From Rheum nobile (Eukaryota > Streptophyta > Magnoliopsida > Caryophyllales > Polygonaceae): DNA of 64,000 bases. The stretch covers positions 3,686,001 to 3,750,000 of the forward strand of contig WOAB01000103.1 of assembly GCA_027886185.1 (NCBI GenBank), given 5' to 3'. Each line of letters begins with the position of its first letter. Position 1 is the stretch's first letter. Below are positions 9,725 through 19,589 of this stretch, piece after piece. The notes beneath the pieces are model-generated. The model ran no database searches, was not told where the DNA came from, and worked only from the letters and a program-made list of their open reading frames with translations. The position numbers and the translations under genes are program-made.

Positions 9725-10705
9725 AAAAAATCAAAAATTTTGCCTGGTAACCCTGAGTTTTTTACTTTTTCGCGAAATCCCCTAAGGTTTTGACAATTTC
9801 GCCTGGCAACCCTGAGTTTTTGATATATATCGCCTAGTAACCCTGAGTTTTTGACTTTTTTGTGAAATCCCCTTAAGTTTTGACCATTTCGTGTGATAAC
9901 CCTAAGTTTTTAATTTTTTTGTCGGATACCCCTCCATCCATTTCACTAAATAAAAACGTTAACTTTAATTTTTTTTCCGCAGAATACTCAAATCGTAAGA
10001 TACAAACGATTTCATTTTAAAAAAATATACCCTAAACCCTAAAAGAGTTTTTAGGGTTAAGGGATTAAGGTTTAAGTGTAGGGTTTAGGGTTTATGTTTA
10101 GGACTTTGGGGTTTAGGGTTGGGGTTTAGGTTTAGGGTTTTGGGGTTTATATTTATTTTAAGTGTGTAGATATAAACTCAAAACCTTAAATATAAACCCT
10201 AAATCCCTAAATATAAAGCCTACACCCTAAATCCTTAACCCTTAAAACGTTTTTAGGGTTTATGGTTTATTTAAAAAAAATCCAAAACCGTTTGTATTTA
10301 ACAATTTAGATATTTCGTGAAAACCCTAACCCTAAAGCCTAAACCTAAACCTCAAACCCTAAACATAAATCTTAAACCCTATACTTAAACCCTAAATCTA
10401 GGGTTTTTTTTTAAATGAAACTGTTTGTATTTAACGATTTGGGTATTTTGTGGAAAAAAATCTATTAAAGTTAACGTTTTTTTAAGTGAAATGGATGGAG
10501 GGGTATCCGGCGAAACTTTTAAAAACTCAGAGTTACCACACGAAATTGTCGATCAAAATTTGAGGGGATTTCGCGAAAAAAGTCAAAAATTCAGGATTAC
10601 TTTGCGAAATATGTCAAAAATCAGGCGAAATTGTCAAAACCTTAGGAGATTTCGCGAAAAAGTCAAAAATTCAGGATTATCAGACAAAATTTCCGTAATT
10701 TTTTT
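9725..10705. mobile_element. Inverted-repeat (foldback/MITE-like) element
   Basis: The left arm (about 9725-10000) has repeated units such as GCCTGGTAACCCTGAGTTTT and CGCGAAATCCCCTAAGGTTTT, then CCCTCCATCCATTTCACT. The right arm (about 10430-10705) has the reverse complements in reverse order: AGTGAAATGGATGGAGGG, then TTAGGAGATTTCGCG and TCAGGATTA. Each arm is itself internally repetitive. The 95-residue frame at 10425-10712 simply translates the right arm. The centre is a telomere-like tract. Confidence 0.7.
10020..10410. repeat. Interstitial telomere-like TTTAGGG/CCCTAAA tract
   Basis: Many degenerate heptamers of the plant telomere type are seen. They start as CCCTAAACCCTAAA, switch to TTTAGGG orientation (10060-10140), then back to CCCTAAA (10190-10240 and 10320-10400). 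The orientation switches fit a folded-back or repeatedly inverted tract rather than one captured telomere end. Confidence 0.7.
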
Positions 10706-11044
10706 TAATTAGTCATACCTTTCCCTTGAACTAGTAGCCTATATTTATCCTTATTTTACATTTTTACACAATAAAAATAATAAACGCTTGAACCACTCTA
10801 CGTTATAAAGAGAAAGTCTTGTTAGTTAATTGTCGCTTAAGTTAACATTTTGTTGAAAGTGTCCAAAAATCATAATATATACTGATTCATTCGGTAAAAG
10901 GTTGAAAGGAGATCGATACAATTAACTGAGTCATATTCAACTACTAACCTTTTAACAAGTAATTTTCTTATAATATGAACTCTACAAAATTCGGAACGAA
11001 GATTTATTCAATTGATGATTAATGATAGTACGTACGTATAGAGA
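10706..11044. other. Intergenic spacer, nothing recognised
   Basis: AT-rich sequence between two inverted-repeat elements, with no credible gene. Confidence 0.4.
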
Positions 11045-11379
11045 GAGGGGCGCTCAGGTAAAACCAGTCTTGTGGTAAAATGACTGGATAATTTTGGAGC
11101 GTTGGATTGAGGGTGATAAATGATTAGATTAGGAGAGAGAAAATAGGGTATACTGGGGGTGTGAATCATGGAATAAATAGCACAAAAGCTTTTTTTAATT
11201 TTATTAAATAACCGCCTCCAAAATAGGAAGTTTAATGTAGATTTGGAGAGAGAAAGATATTGCATATCCCTATAAGCGTTATTCCCCAAGCCTCCACCGC
11301 GATCTGCGTTATTCACTGTGTTTTTAGTTAATACGCATATTCAGTGGAAGTTCGTGCATATCAATACATTTAATTAGTT

Positions 11380-12090
11380 AAAAATTAACATTATGCATAT
11401 CGTCACGAAAAATGTGAATATCGTTACATGTTCTTTGCATATCTGTTTATTTTGTTCTTGTTCAATCGTATTCATGCTGATATTCACTGTGCTATATCTG
11501 ATATTCAAGTATTGTGAGTGCTTATTCATTATATATATAATGCATCCACTGAATTGAAAAAAAAGTGTGCATATCAAAATACATTATTTGAATATCGTTT
11601 AAGTATTTCTGAATATCGTTCAAGTATTTCTGAATATCTGTTATTCGGTATCATGCATATCTCATCCACACAAATGAATATCATATTCACGGCCAAGGAA
11701 ATAATCCATAATTATAAGTTGCATATCATACATGTATATTCTGCATATCACTGTACAAAAAAATGCATATCCCATCCACATAATTGCATGACCGCGATCG
11801 CTGCCCTTGAACCACGCCCGCGACTTGTTCTTTCCTGGCACTCAGCGAGATCTTCCTTGGCCACGCCCGCGGCTTCTTTTCCGCGCCCGCGGCTTATTCT
11901 GCATATCAATGTATAGAAAATGCATATACCATTCATACAAATGAATATCACATTCACGACCAATGAAATAATCTATCATAAAAAATTGCATATCATACAA
12001 GTATATTCTGCATATCAATGTATGAAAAATGCATATCATATCCACACAAATGAATATCACAATCACGGCCAGTGAAATAATCTATAATAA
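11380..12090. repeat. TGCATATCA-type repeats, left half
   Basis: Repeated phrases include TTGCATATCATACAAGTATA, TTCTGCATATCAATGTATG, CACACAAATGAATATCA and CACGGCCA(G/A)TGAAATAATC. Near 11808-11900 they are interrupted by GC-rich CACGCCCGCGGCTT words and GAGATCTTCCTTGG. The reverse complement of the whole set is found at 14560-15260. Confidence 0.65.
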
Positions 12091-12733
12091 CAAATTGCAT
12101 TAACAAAGCCACACTGAAAATTAAACAGAAAATTGGCAAAGCGAGATCTTCTTCTTCTTTTTTCGATAATCTATCACGGCCAGCGAGATCATCTTCATTT
12201 TTCAAGAAAAAAAAGAAGATACACCAATATTAAACTGAAAATTCATTAACAAAGCCACACTGAATGCAATAAAAACAGAAGATGGCAAATTGGCAATGGA
12301 ACATTTCATCAAACACGCATCAATCGAAACTAAGAAAAAATCTTTCACGGCAACTCAGAGTAAGGACTACTTACTGGGGTTTAACATTAGAGCTTCCACC
12401 ATCTAAAAAAGCCTGCAGGATAGTTAATTTACCAATTGACAAACGATCAACCATGTCAATAGACCTGGTCGCCACCTACACAACGCAATTCCTTGGTTCA
12501 GTTGAAGCCGCTGTAATTCTGTCTAATTCGATGTGCAATAAACAAAAAAATGAGAAATAATCCACGTGAACTTCATTGAAGAAAATGAATATCTAAGAGC
12601 AACTGAGAGAAAGACGAGAAGGAAGAAGAAGTGCATAGAATCCTAAATTCTCAAACAGTTACATACTCACATTTCTCTCACATACATGATATATTCAATC
12701 AGGAAAAATATGGACAGCAATGCCAGACTATAA

Positions 12734-12934
12734 TTAGGGCTTCAACGCGGAATAAGAATCGGAGGAGGATGAACAACAATAATCGGTAACCGGAGGTCGG
12801 AGATGAAGATTGAAGGAGAAGTTACCTGGCCAGCGTCGGGCGAGCAACAACCACCAGGAAGAACAACCGTAGGTCCGCAATGCTTCGTAGTCCACCTCAG
12901 AGCAGAAGTGCTGCCGGCGAGCCTTGGCCACCAT
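12734..12934 (-). CDS. Hypothetical ORF carried in the left half
   Basis: The frame begins MVAKARRQHFCSEVDYEAL. The same start, MVAKARRRHFCSEVDYEAL, is present on the plus strand at 13675 in the other palindrome arm. Beyond the shared 60 bases the two copies diverge. A possible splice donor (CAG|GTAACT) lies inside this copy. I do not recognise the protein. The conservation may only reflect the inverted-repeat identity, so a real gene is uncertain. Confidence 0.2.
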   Translation of the reverse strand: MVAKARRQHFCSEVDYEALRTYGCSSWWLLLARRWPGNFSFNLHLRPPVTDYCCSSSSDSYSALKP

Positions 12935-13737
12935 GCTTCACAATGACTTCGGGAAGACGATTTATGGGAGACAAATTCCGGGAGAAGGCAACTTCGGGGA
13001 GAAGACGACTTCAAGCTTCACAAACGATCTTCAATGGAGACGATTTTGGGGAGTAGATTTAGGAGCGTTAATTTTGGAAATGTAACCTCCAAAAGTGATA
13101 TATGGGAAGATGAGGGATAGAAGCAAATCCCATAAAATTAGGAAGGTGTGGTAATCGGGTGTGGGTGAATCTACCCCCTAATTTTGTACCTCCCTAGATT
13201 AAATCCCAGTCATCCATCTTAAACTAATCCAATGCTCTATATTTATCCACTCGTTTCACTATAAGAGCTTGTTTTACTAGAGCATAGATCTATATATATA
13301 TATATTACTAGAGCATAGATCTATATATATATATAGATTTATGCTCTAGTAAAACAAGCTCTTATAGTGAAACGAGTGGATAAATATAGAGCATTGGATT
13401 AGTTTAAGATGGATGGCTGGGATTTAATCTAGGGAGGTACAAAATTAGGGGGTAGATTCACCCACACCCGATTACCACACCTTCCTAATTTTATGGGATT
13501 TGCTTCTATCCCTCATCTTCCCATATATCACATTTGGAGGTTACGTTTCCAAAATTAAAGCTCCTAAATCTACTCCCCAAAATCGCCTCCTTTGAAGATC
13601 GTTTGTGAAGCTTGAAGTCGTCTTCTCCCGGAATTTGCCTCCCCTAAATCGTCTTCCCGAAGTCATTGTGAAGCATGGTGGCCAAGGCTCGCCGGCGGCA
13701 CTTCTGCTCTGAGGTGGACTACGAGGCGTTGCGGACT
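12872..13737. repeat. Near-perfect inverted repeat, arms about 410 bp
   Basis: Left arm about 12872-13290 and right arm about 13336-13737 are reverse complements with few changes. For example, GGTCCGCAATGCTTCGTAGT is mirrored by ACTACGAGGCGTTGCGGAC, and ACTCGTTTCACTATAAGAGC is mirrored in the other arm. The 45-bp centre is (TA)n with a partial extra copy of TTACTAGAGCATAGATC. Such an arm pair would form a cruciform and give double-stranded RNA if transcribed through. Confidence 0.85.
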
Positions 13738-14185
13738 TGCGGTTCGGTTTCCACATTCCCTTGTTTTTCTTTTGCTCAGTCCCGCCACCGCTGAACCTCC
13801 GCTCGAACCACCAACCGAGCCGCACCAGCCCCGGATCGACCTCGACCCTGTCCACGCCAGACCAACTGCCAACCACCCCACACACCGCCCCTCTTCTCCA
13901 TCTCACCCACCACCACCGCACCGCCCCTGTTCTCCACCGAGCCCTGTACCAGACCGCCGGCGATCCATCCTCTCCCCTCCGACCACACCTTTGCACCGCT
14001 CGGACGACCTCCACCACCAACATCACCCCACCACAGATCCGGCGAACCCGAGCAACCACACCGCGGGACCATCCTTGTTCGCCTCTAGACCCGCCCGCGA
14101 CCTGCCTACACCGCCTCTCTTTGCGAGCCACCGCACCCAATGACCCCACCGGTCTGCTACTGTCTGTCGCGCCCAAATCTTCGGA
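13738..14185. other. GC-rich insert unique to the right half
   Basis: This 450-bp block is markedly C-rich on the plus strand and has no mirror copy in the left half. The palindrome stops exactly where it starts. Open frames exist in several frames on both strands (proline/threonine-rich on plus, arginine/glycine/valine-rich on minus), which GC-rich sequence produces by chance. It may be a host gene piece captured by one element copy. No domain was recognised. Confidence 0.35.
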
Positions 14186-14559
14186 GACGCCCTCGACTTG
14201 AATTGTATTGGTGTATTGGTGCGTGCACTTTACTCCTCATGTCTAAATTAATTACTTCATCTTTTGAATTGGATTGGCAGTATAATTGTTGTGTTTGGTT
14301 TGATTTGCCCAAATTGGTGTCTGATCTTGTGGTTTCCATCTGAGATTGTACTTGTGGTGGTATTAGTTATGGCTTGCCTGACATATCTTTGACAGTGATT
14401 GGTGACCTTGGTTATATTTGGATAATTATGATTTACTTTGAATTAAGGTGGTCACCTCAGTTGGCTTTGGATATTTTGTGCTAATATTGTGCTTGGATTG
14501 ATTATCTTGTGTGAGGAATATGTGTTTAAATGTGTCTGAACAAGCGAAACTGTTGTATG
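14186..14559. other. Non-coding segment after the GC-rich block
   Basis: T- and G-rich sequence such as TTGGTGTATTGGTGCGTGC and TGGTTTGATTTGCCC. No gene or clear repeat was recognised. Confidence 0.3.
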
Positions 14560-15260
14560 ATATGCATTCTGTGATTATCGATTATGTTTCTGGCCGTGAA
14601 TGTGATATTCAGTTGTATGGAAGTGATATGCATTTTCCATACAGTGATATGTAAAATATACTTGTATGATATGCAATTTGTAATTATGGATTATTTCCTT
14701 GGCCGTGAATATGATATTCATTTGTGTGGATGGGATATGCATTTTTCATAAATTGATATGCATAATATACTTGTATGATATGCAATTTTTTATGATAGAT
14801 TATTTCATTAGTTGTGATTGTGATATCCATTTGTGTGGATGAGTTATGCATTTTCTATATATTGATATGCAGAATAAGCCGAGGGCGCGGCCAAGGAAGA
14901 TCTCGCTGAGTGATATTCTCGTCAGAAGCTGAGAAGAACAAGCCGCGGGCGCGGAAAGGAAGCCGCGGGCGCAACCAAGGAAGATCTCGCTGAGTCCGGC
15001 CATGCAATTATGTGGATGGGATATGCATTTATTGTACAGTGATATGCAGTATACACTTGTATGATATGCAATTTGTAATTATGGATTATTTCCTTGACCA
15101 TAAATATGATATTCATTTGTGTGGATGGGATATGCATTTTTTGTACAATGATATGCAGAGTATACTTGTATGATATGCAATTTTTCTCTCTCCAATCTCT
15201 TTCTCCTTGTACAGTGATATGCAGAATATACTTGTATGTTTTAAATTGGAATATCAATTA
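14560..15260. repeat. TGATATGCA-type repeats, right half
   Basis: Reverse-complement counterpart of 11380-12090. It has TGATATGCATTTTCCATACA, TACTTGTATGATATGCAATT and TTGGCCGTGAATATGATATT phrases, and GC-rich words around 14880-15000 (CCGCGGGCGCGGAAAGG and AAGGAAGATCTCGCTGAGT). Some units are duplicated within this half. Confidence 0.65.
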
Positions 15261-15660
15261 CCACATTGTGCATATCTGTTCAATGTTTTTGAATACCAGT
15301 ATATATACGATTGACCATGGTCCATGATCACGAATAACAGTTATTCAATAATACTTGAACGATATTCAGATAATGTGCTTTGATATTAACACATTGTATT
15401 TCAATTCAGTCGATGCATTATATACGATGGAACATGAACAAGATTAACATATATGCAAATTATATATAACAATATTCATCTTTTTCGTGTCGATATGCAG
15501 ATTTTTCGTGTCGATATACAGATGTTTCGTGTCGATATGCAGAACGGTTTAGAAATTTCTGGATCGAAGCTCTGTGTGGAAGATGATGGTGAATAACTGC
15601 CTATTTTGGAGGATCTACGTTTTCTCTCTCCAATCTCCTTCTAACTGCCTATTTTGGAGG
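15261..15660. other. Inner flank of the right terminal repeat
   Basis: Contains two or three copies of TTTTCGTGTCGATATGCAGA and two of CTCTCTCCAATCTC. No protein is supported. Confidence 0.4.
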
Positions 15661-15827
15661 TTTTTAATTTTTAAAAATTTAGAAAATCAGTAGGGATATT
15701 CTATCCCATGAAAACCGCCCCATACATCCTTATTATACTCTCCAAATCCAACCATCCAATACTCTCAATCCGACAGTCCATAATTGTACACTTGTTTCAC
15801 CATAAGAGTCGTTTTACCTGAGCGTGC

Positions 15828-15830
<3 letters not shown>

Positions 15831-15862
<32 letters not shown>

Positions 15863-16060
15863 TCAAGATGTATATATTTTATTTTGTTTACAATTTTAAA
15901 TATACTTTGTCCATGACCAAACACCTTCCATAATCTAATAATTAACGTAATCAAATGCAGAAATGTTTAGCCAATTCAACAATGTGAAATAGTCTTGTAT
16001 TCATACATGTACTAGTCTCACAATATGTAACTTTCAATCACGGTCTGCAGATGTAATATG
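15831..16060. other. AT microsatellite and extensin upstream region
   Basis: Starts with a (TA)n run of about 30 bases, then unique AT-rich sequence leading to the promoter of the extensin-like gene. Confidence 0.4.
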
Positions 16061-16106
16061 AATTGACATTATTAAGACCATTTCCAAGGAAGTACAAAAG
16101 TAACTC

Positions 16107-16115
16107 TATAAATAG
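16107..16115 (+). promoter_or_regulatory. TATA box of the extensin-like gene
   Basis: TATAAATAG lies 114 bases upstream of the ATG at 16229, preceded by CTC. With a usual 30-base spacing, transcription would begin near 16137-16145, giving a leader of about 90 bases. An ATG at 16132 would then fall just upstream of, or at, the transcript start. Confidence 0.6.
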
Positions 16116-16228
16116 TACAAATCTCATAACCATGAAGGATACACACAAACCACACTTCTACTTGAGAGACAACAACCATTTGGGATATCATCCCGGAGTT
16201 CTCTTTACACGTCTAGCCTATAAGCGCC

Positions 16229-16684
16229 ATGGCTGCGCTTTCGGAGTTAATCACCTTCGTGGTGGCTCTGAGTTTCCTCATCGGCCTTGCTATAGCTGGC
16301 GAATATGACTCGTATTACTCGCCACCGAATTACTACTCACCTCCAGCATATTATTCACCACCATCATACTACTCGCCTCCGAAATATTACTCTCCCCCGA
16401 ATTACTACTCCCCTCCAAATTACTACTCTCCACCTTCCTATTACTCTCCTCTTTCATACTACTCGCCCCCGAAATACTATTCTCCGCCCATCTACTATTC
16501 ACCTCCCAAATACTATTCACCTCCATCATACTACTCGCCTCCAAAATACTACTCGCCACCATCATACTACTCACCACCTCAATACTATTCTCCACCTTCA
16601 TACTACTCACCTCCAAAATACTACTCACCACCTCAATACTATTCTCCACCGTCCTACTACAAGTCTCCTTCTTACAAGAAGTGA
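16229..16684 (+). CDS. Extensin-like YYSPP-repeat cell-wall protein
   Basis: A 151-residue protein. Residues 1 to about 23 form a signal peptide (MAALSELITFVVALSFLIGL with AIAG before the mature start). The rest is almost entirely the pentad/hexad YYSPPx repeated about 24 times, with x being N, A, S, K, I or Q, and it ends in KSPSYKK. There is no SPPPP block, so it is a short proline/tyrosine-rich wall protein rather than a classic extensin. Family knowledge: it would be secreted, hydroxylated on proline and cross-linked through Tyr. The start is the first in-frame ATG and sets a good signal peptide. A canonical TATA box lies upstream. It is a likely paralogue of the partial gene at the window start. 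Confidence 0.93.
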   Translation: MAALSELITFVVALSFLIGLAIAGEYDSYYSPPNYYSPPAYYSPPSYYSPPKYYSPPNYYSPPNYYSPPSYYSPLSYYSPPKYYSPPIYYSPPKYYSPPSYYSPPKYYSPPSYYSPPQYYSPPSYYSPPKYYSPPQYYSPPSYYKSPSYKK

Positions 16685-18009
16685 AGCCTCTATACAAAAG
16701 AGAGCATTCTCTTTTCAACTACGTTTGTTGATGTAACTTAAGTTGAACTTCCATTTCAGCATCTGCATTGTACGTGATTACTAGATGAAGACTATATACG
16801 AGAATAATTATGTTTGTGTGATACAATCCCTTCTTATCAGCATTAGATTGTTCGTATGTACGTACGCTAAAGAAACCCTTTATAAATGATGTATCTGTAT
16901 AAATGTTGTGAATATTAATATAAGTTATGGTGTTGAGTGTTACCAATATCAATTACACTATCTTGTTGAACTAAGGTGTCAAAATTTTCTATTTTAACCG
17001 GCCGTAAGTAATGACATCTATAGTCATATAAGCACTTGTTATTAAAATTCAGATTTGATTCCAGGTTTCTAACAATCCTATGATCTAAAACGGTATAATA
17101 ATTCTAATTCTAGGTAAAATTATTGGAAGTAGCTAGAACTTAAGATAAGATTGATATTTTATATGATCCCAATATAATATCCTACATTGGCTACATATGA
17201 TTCCAACAAGACTATGAACCATTCTGTACAAAATGTATATTATATATATATATATATATATCATTACTTCAATATGAGATGATATATATGTATACTTAAA
17301 ACATAATATATATTCATTTTATTTTATTTTATCTATTTTGATGTGAGTACAACCTGAAAAGTCACCACGGAATATCATGGAAAAATGACTTTTTTTATAA
17401 CTATGACTACCAATATATTATATTTTAATAAATTCACTCTAAAAATAAGAAGTTTACAATATATGAGGTTGAGTTATAATATTTTTTTTATAATCTTACG
17501 ATTTTTTAAGAAGCGAATGAAAGAGAAGTTCGATCCGAAAATCTTAATTCGCATTCTAGATGAAACATGTCATAAAATACAAGATTCTGACGTGGACCGG
17601 CACTAGCTAATCGAAATGAATACGCCAATGGCCTGCAAGGAAAAATATGCCTTCTAGATGTAAAAATGTATATACAAGGTCTTTTCGATCTGTTTTATAG
17701 CTTTCTCCCTACGAAGATTAGAGTGTTACTTAATTTTCTGTCTACGAGGATAATGCCTACAGGTTTTCTCCCTACGCAAAAGGATAAGAGACTAATTTCA
17801 GTGGTTGTTGCTAATCTAAAATAATTTTGTTCAAAATTGAACAGAAAATGTCTCATTAATAGATTGTTCCAATTTTTTGGTAAAATTAATTGATTTTTTT
17901 TGGGTCGAAAGTAAAATTAATTGATTGTTCCATTGATGAAATGTAACGTAACCTTACAGCTTACACTATTTTACCAATTAGCCGTTTAATTAATTATACG
18001 TAGTTTGTG
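16685..18009. other. Extensin 3' region and AT-rich intergenic DNA
   Basis: The first 250 bases are the presumed 3' UTR. Beyond it are an AT microsatellite (about 17238-17260), short poorly supported open frames and repeated TTTTCTCCCTACGA phrases near 17695-17780. No gene is recognised. Confidence 0.4.
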
Positions 18010-18164
18010 TATTTTGATAAATTGCTATAACTGCCGAAAGCGACAAATTGGTCAAAGATAACTCGGCCATTATTATTAGTTTGGTACAATGGTAACTCCG
18101 CCAATATAAAATGGCCCTTACTATTCGGCTTATAGGCAATTTTGCCTTTCAGTGCATAGGTTCG

Positions 18165-18345
18165 CGTGTAACGTGAAAAAAGGTTTCCCACGTTACGTGC
18201 GGGAGCAGACCCGTTCAAGCTCCACACGTTACGTGTGGAGGGGAACCACACGTAACGTGCGGTTCCAGCAAAGATTGATCGAAACACCGCCATACGTTAC
18301 GTGTGGAGGGGTGCCACACGTAACGTGCGGTGTCCAACAAAGATT
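18165..18345. repeat. Cluster of ACACGTTACGTGT-type palindromes, left
   Basis: Six copies of CACGTTACGTG or its complement CACGTAACGTG, within two near-identical 66-bp units ending GATTGATCGAAACACCGCC. Both orientations alternate, so neighbouring copies can pair. Confidence 0.8.
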
Positions 18346-18360
18346 GATCGAAACACCGCC

Positions 18361-18483
18361 ATGGATTCTCCGATACTGGAGCTCAAGATTATCTCTGCCA
18401 ACGACCTCAAGAAACCAAGCCCCTTCAGCCAAAGACTTTCGTCGACCCCGCTGGCGGCCGTAACCCCACCTGGAACCACCTTC
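18361..18483 (+). pseudogene. C2-domain protein fragment (SRC2-like N terminus)
   Basis: The ATG at 18361 starts MDSPILELKIISANDLKK, the usual first strand and opening of small plant C2 proteins that bind membrane phospholipids. About 17 codons later another frame continues FVDPAGGRNPTWNH, the conserved segment found about 40 residues further on in this family. The intervening loop is therefore deleted with a frame change. The similarity stops at about 18483, where the LRR gene piece begins on the other strand. The fragment directly follows the repeated GAAACACCGCC. It is a captured and broken piece, not a gene. Confidence 0.65.
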
Positions 18484-19196
18484 TCCCTCCCCGCAAAGGC
18501 CCGGATTCCCCGAGAACGACGCCGTTTCTTGGTCGAGGAAGAGATTAGAGTCTGGGATGTCCCCAGTGAGGTTATTATAGGAGAAATCAAGAGTTGTGTT
18601 TTCTAGAATGTTGTTCCTAAAATCCGCCGGAATCTCGCCGGAGATTCGGTTGTTTGAGACATTTAAATACTGAATGCTCCGTCCTATAAAATCAGCACTA
18701 AGCGACCCGTTGAAGGAATTCGAGGCCAGATCCAGGACCCGAACCCAGTCCAGACCGGTCGGAATCGATCCGGAGAAGTTGTTGTTACTCAGTGAAATCA
18801 CAGTCAAGTTCCCCAACCCGGCGAGTTGACTCGGAAACTCACCGACGAACGCGTTCTCAGAGAGGTTTATAAACTGGAGGTTCTGGAACTGTCCGATTAG
18901 ACACGGGAGTTGGTCGAGGAAGCCGATATCAGGGGAAATAGAGCCACGGAGTTGGGAGTTAGGGAGGGAGAGGGCAGTGACCCTGTTGTCGCCGGAGGGG
19001 GAGTAGGCGACGCCGCTCCAGTTGCAGGGGGTGTCGTCGGTGAAGCTCCAGTCGGAGAGGAGATTGAAGGGGTCGCCGATTACGCTGTATTTGAAGGAGA
19101 GAAGAAGAACGCTGTCTCTGTTTAGGCAATTTGTGGGGATTAGGAGGGATAGTAGGAGGAGAGGAGAGAGAAATCTCCGCCATGGGAGAGGGAATT
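18484..19196 (-). pseudogene. LRR receptor-like kinase N-terminal fragment
   Basis: The minus strand from about 19190 encodes a hydrophobic leader (FLSPLLLLSLLIPTNC), then DSVLLLSFKYSVIGDPFNLL, DWSFTDDTPCNWSGVAYS, an LRR start (VTALSLPNSQLRGSISPDIG), several LRRs (NLTVISLSNNNFSGSIP, VLDLASNSFNGSL, YLNVSNNRISGEIP) and FSGNPGLCG. This order is that of plant receptor kinases of the At4g37250/At2g23300 type. The join DIGFLDQL-PCLIGQF skips about two LRRs relative to that family, an in-frame deletion. The initiator Met is not in frame (W at that position), and the transmembrane and kinase parts are missing. It stops at a junction with an antisense C2 fragment. Confidence 0.75.
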
Positions 19197-19238
19197 GAGG
19201 CGCAGCCGAACAGGAAGAAGAATAGCGGGCTGGGATCC

Positions 19239-19462
19239 TCTCCTCATGTAACGTGGGGAGTCATTTCCCACGTTACGTATGATGCCTCTTTTCACGTAAC
19301 GTGAGGAGCCTCTCCCCACGTTACATGAGTACCCTATGCTTTACACGTTACGTGTCAATCATCTCCACACGTAACGTGTGAAGCATAACGACACGTTACA
19401 TGGGGATCCTAACCACACGTTACGTGTGGATCCTAACCACACGTAACGTGTGGAGCCTATGC
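19239..19462. repeat. Cluster of ACACGTTACGTGT-type palindromes, right
   Basis: About ten copies of CACGTTACGTG, CACGTAACGTG or one-base variants (CATGTAACGTG, CACGTTACATG) spaced every 20-25 bases, often with GGATCCTAACC or GGAGCCTNTCC spacers. It mirrors the left cluster. Confidence 0.8.
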
Positions 19463-19589
19463 GCTGAAAGGTAATTTTGCCTATGCGCCGAAAAGTAATC
19501 GAGTATAAAATGCCTATGAAAATGAAAATTTTGAAAACTGATTGTAATTTGACATATTCAAATAACAAATATAATTTCAAATGATTAGG

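Larger units (their letters stand above)
11045..15830. mobile_element. Large palindromic pair of Mutator-like elements
   Basis: The outer ends match as inverted repeats: GCGCTCAGGTAAAAC near 11049 and, in reverse complement, GCACGCTCAGGTAAAACG at the right end. Both are followed by a GTTGGATTGAG- or GTCGGATTGAG-like word. A related end (GCTCTAGTAAAACAAGCTC) occurs twice back to back at the centre near 13290 and 13337. The interiors also mirror each other: CATATCA-rich repeats and CGCCCGCGGCTT words on the left reappear in reverse on the right. The simplest reading is two inverted copies of one family sharing the centre. One foldback element is the alternative. Confidence 0.65.
18010..19580. 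mobile_element. Inverted-repeat element carrying captured gene pieces
   Basis: The left side has GGCAATTTTGCCTTTCAGTG followed by clustered ACGTAACGT words. The right side has the same words followed by CGCTGAAAGGTAATTTTGCC, the reverse complement of the left landmark. Between these ends lies host-type coding sequence from two different genes in opposite orientation. The arrangement fits a transposon that has captured gene fragments (Pack-type). No target duplication was fixed and the superfamily is unknown. Confidence 0.6.

Noticed and set aside
13541..14176. 211-residue minus-strand and 154-residue plus-strand open frames
   Set aside because: GC-rich low-complexity sequence opens several frames at once; no domain or codon pattern favours one.
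16132..16308. Possible upstream ORF (MKDTHKPHFYL) overlapping the extensin start
   Set aside because: Its ATG lies only 17 bases after the TATA box ends, probably upstream of the transcript start.
16290..16736. Long open frames of 142 and 143 residues overlapping the extensin-like gene
   Set aside because: Periodic sequence keeps all frames open. Only the 16229 frame has a signal peptide and a family-type repeat.
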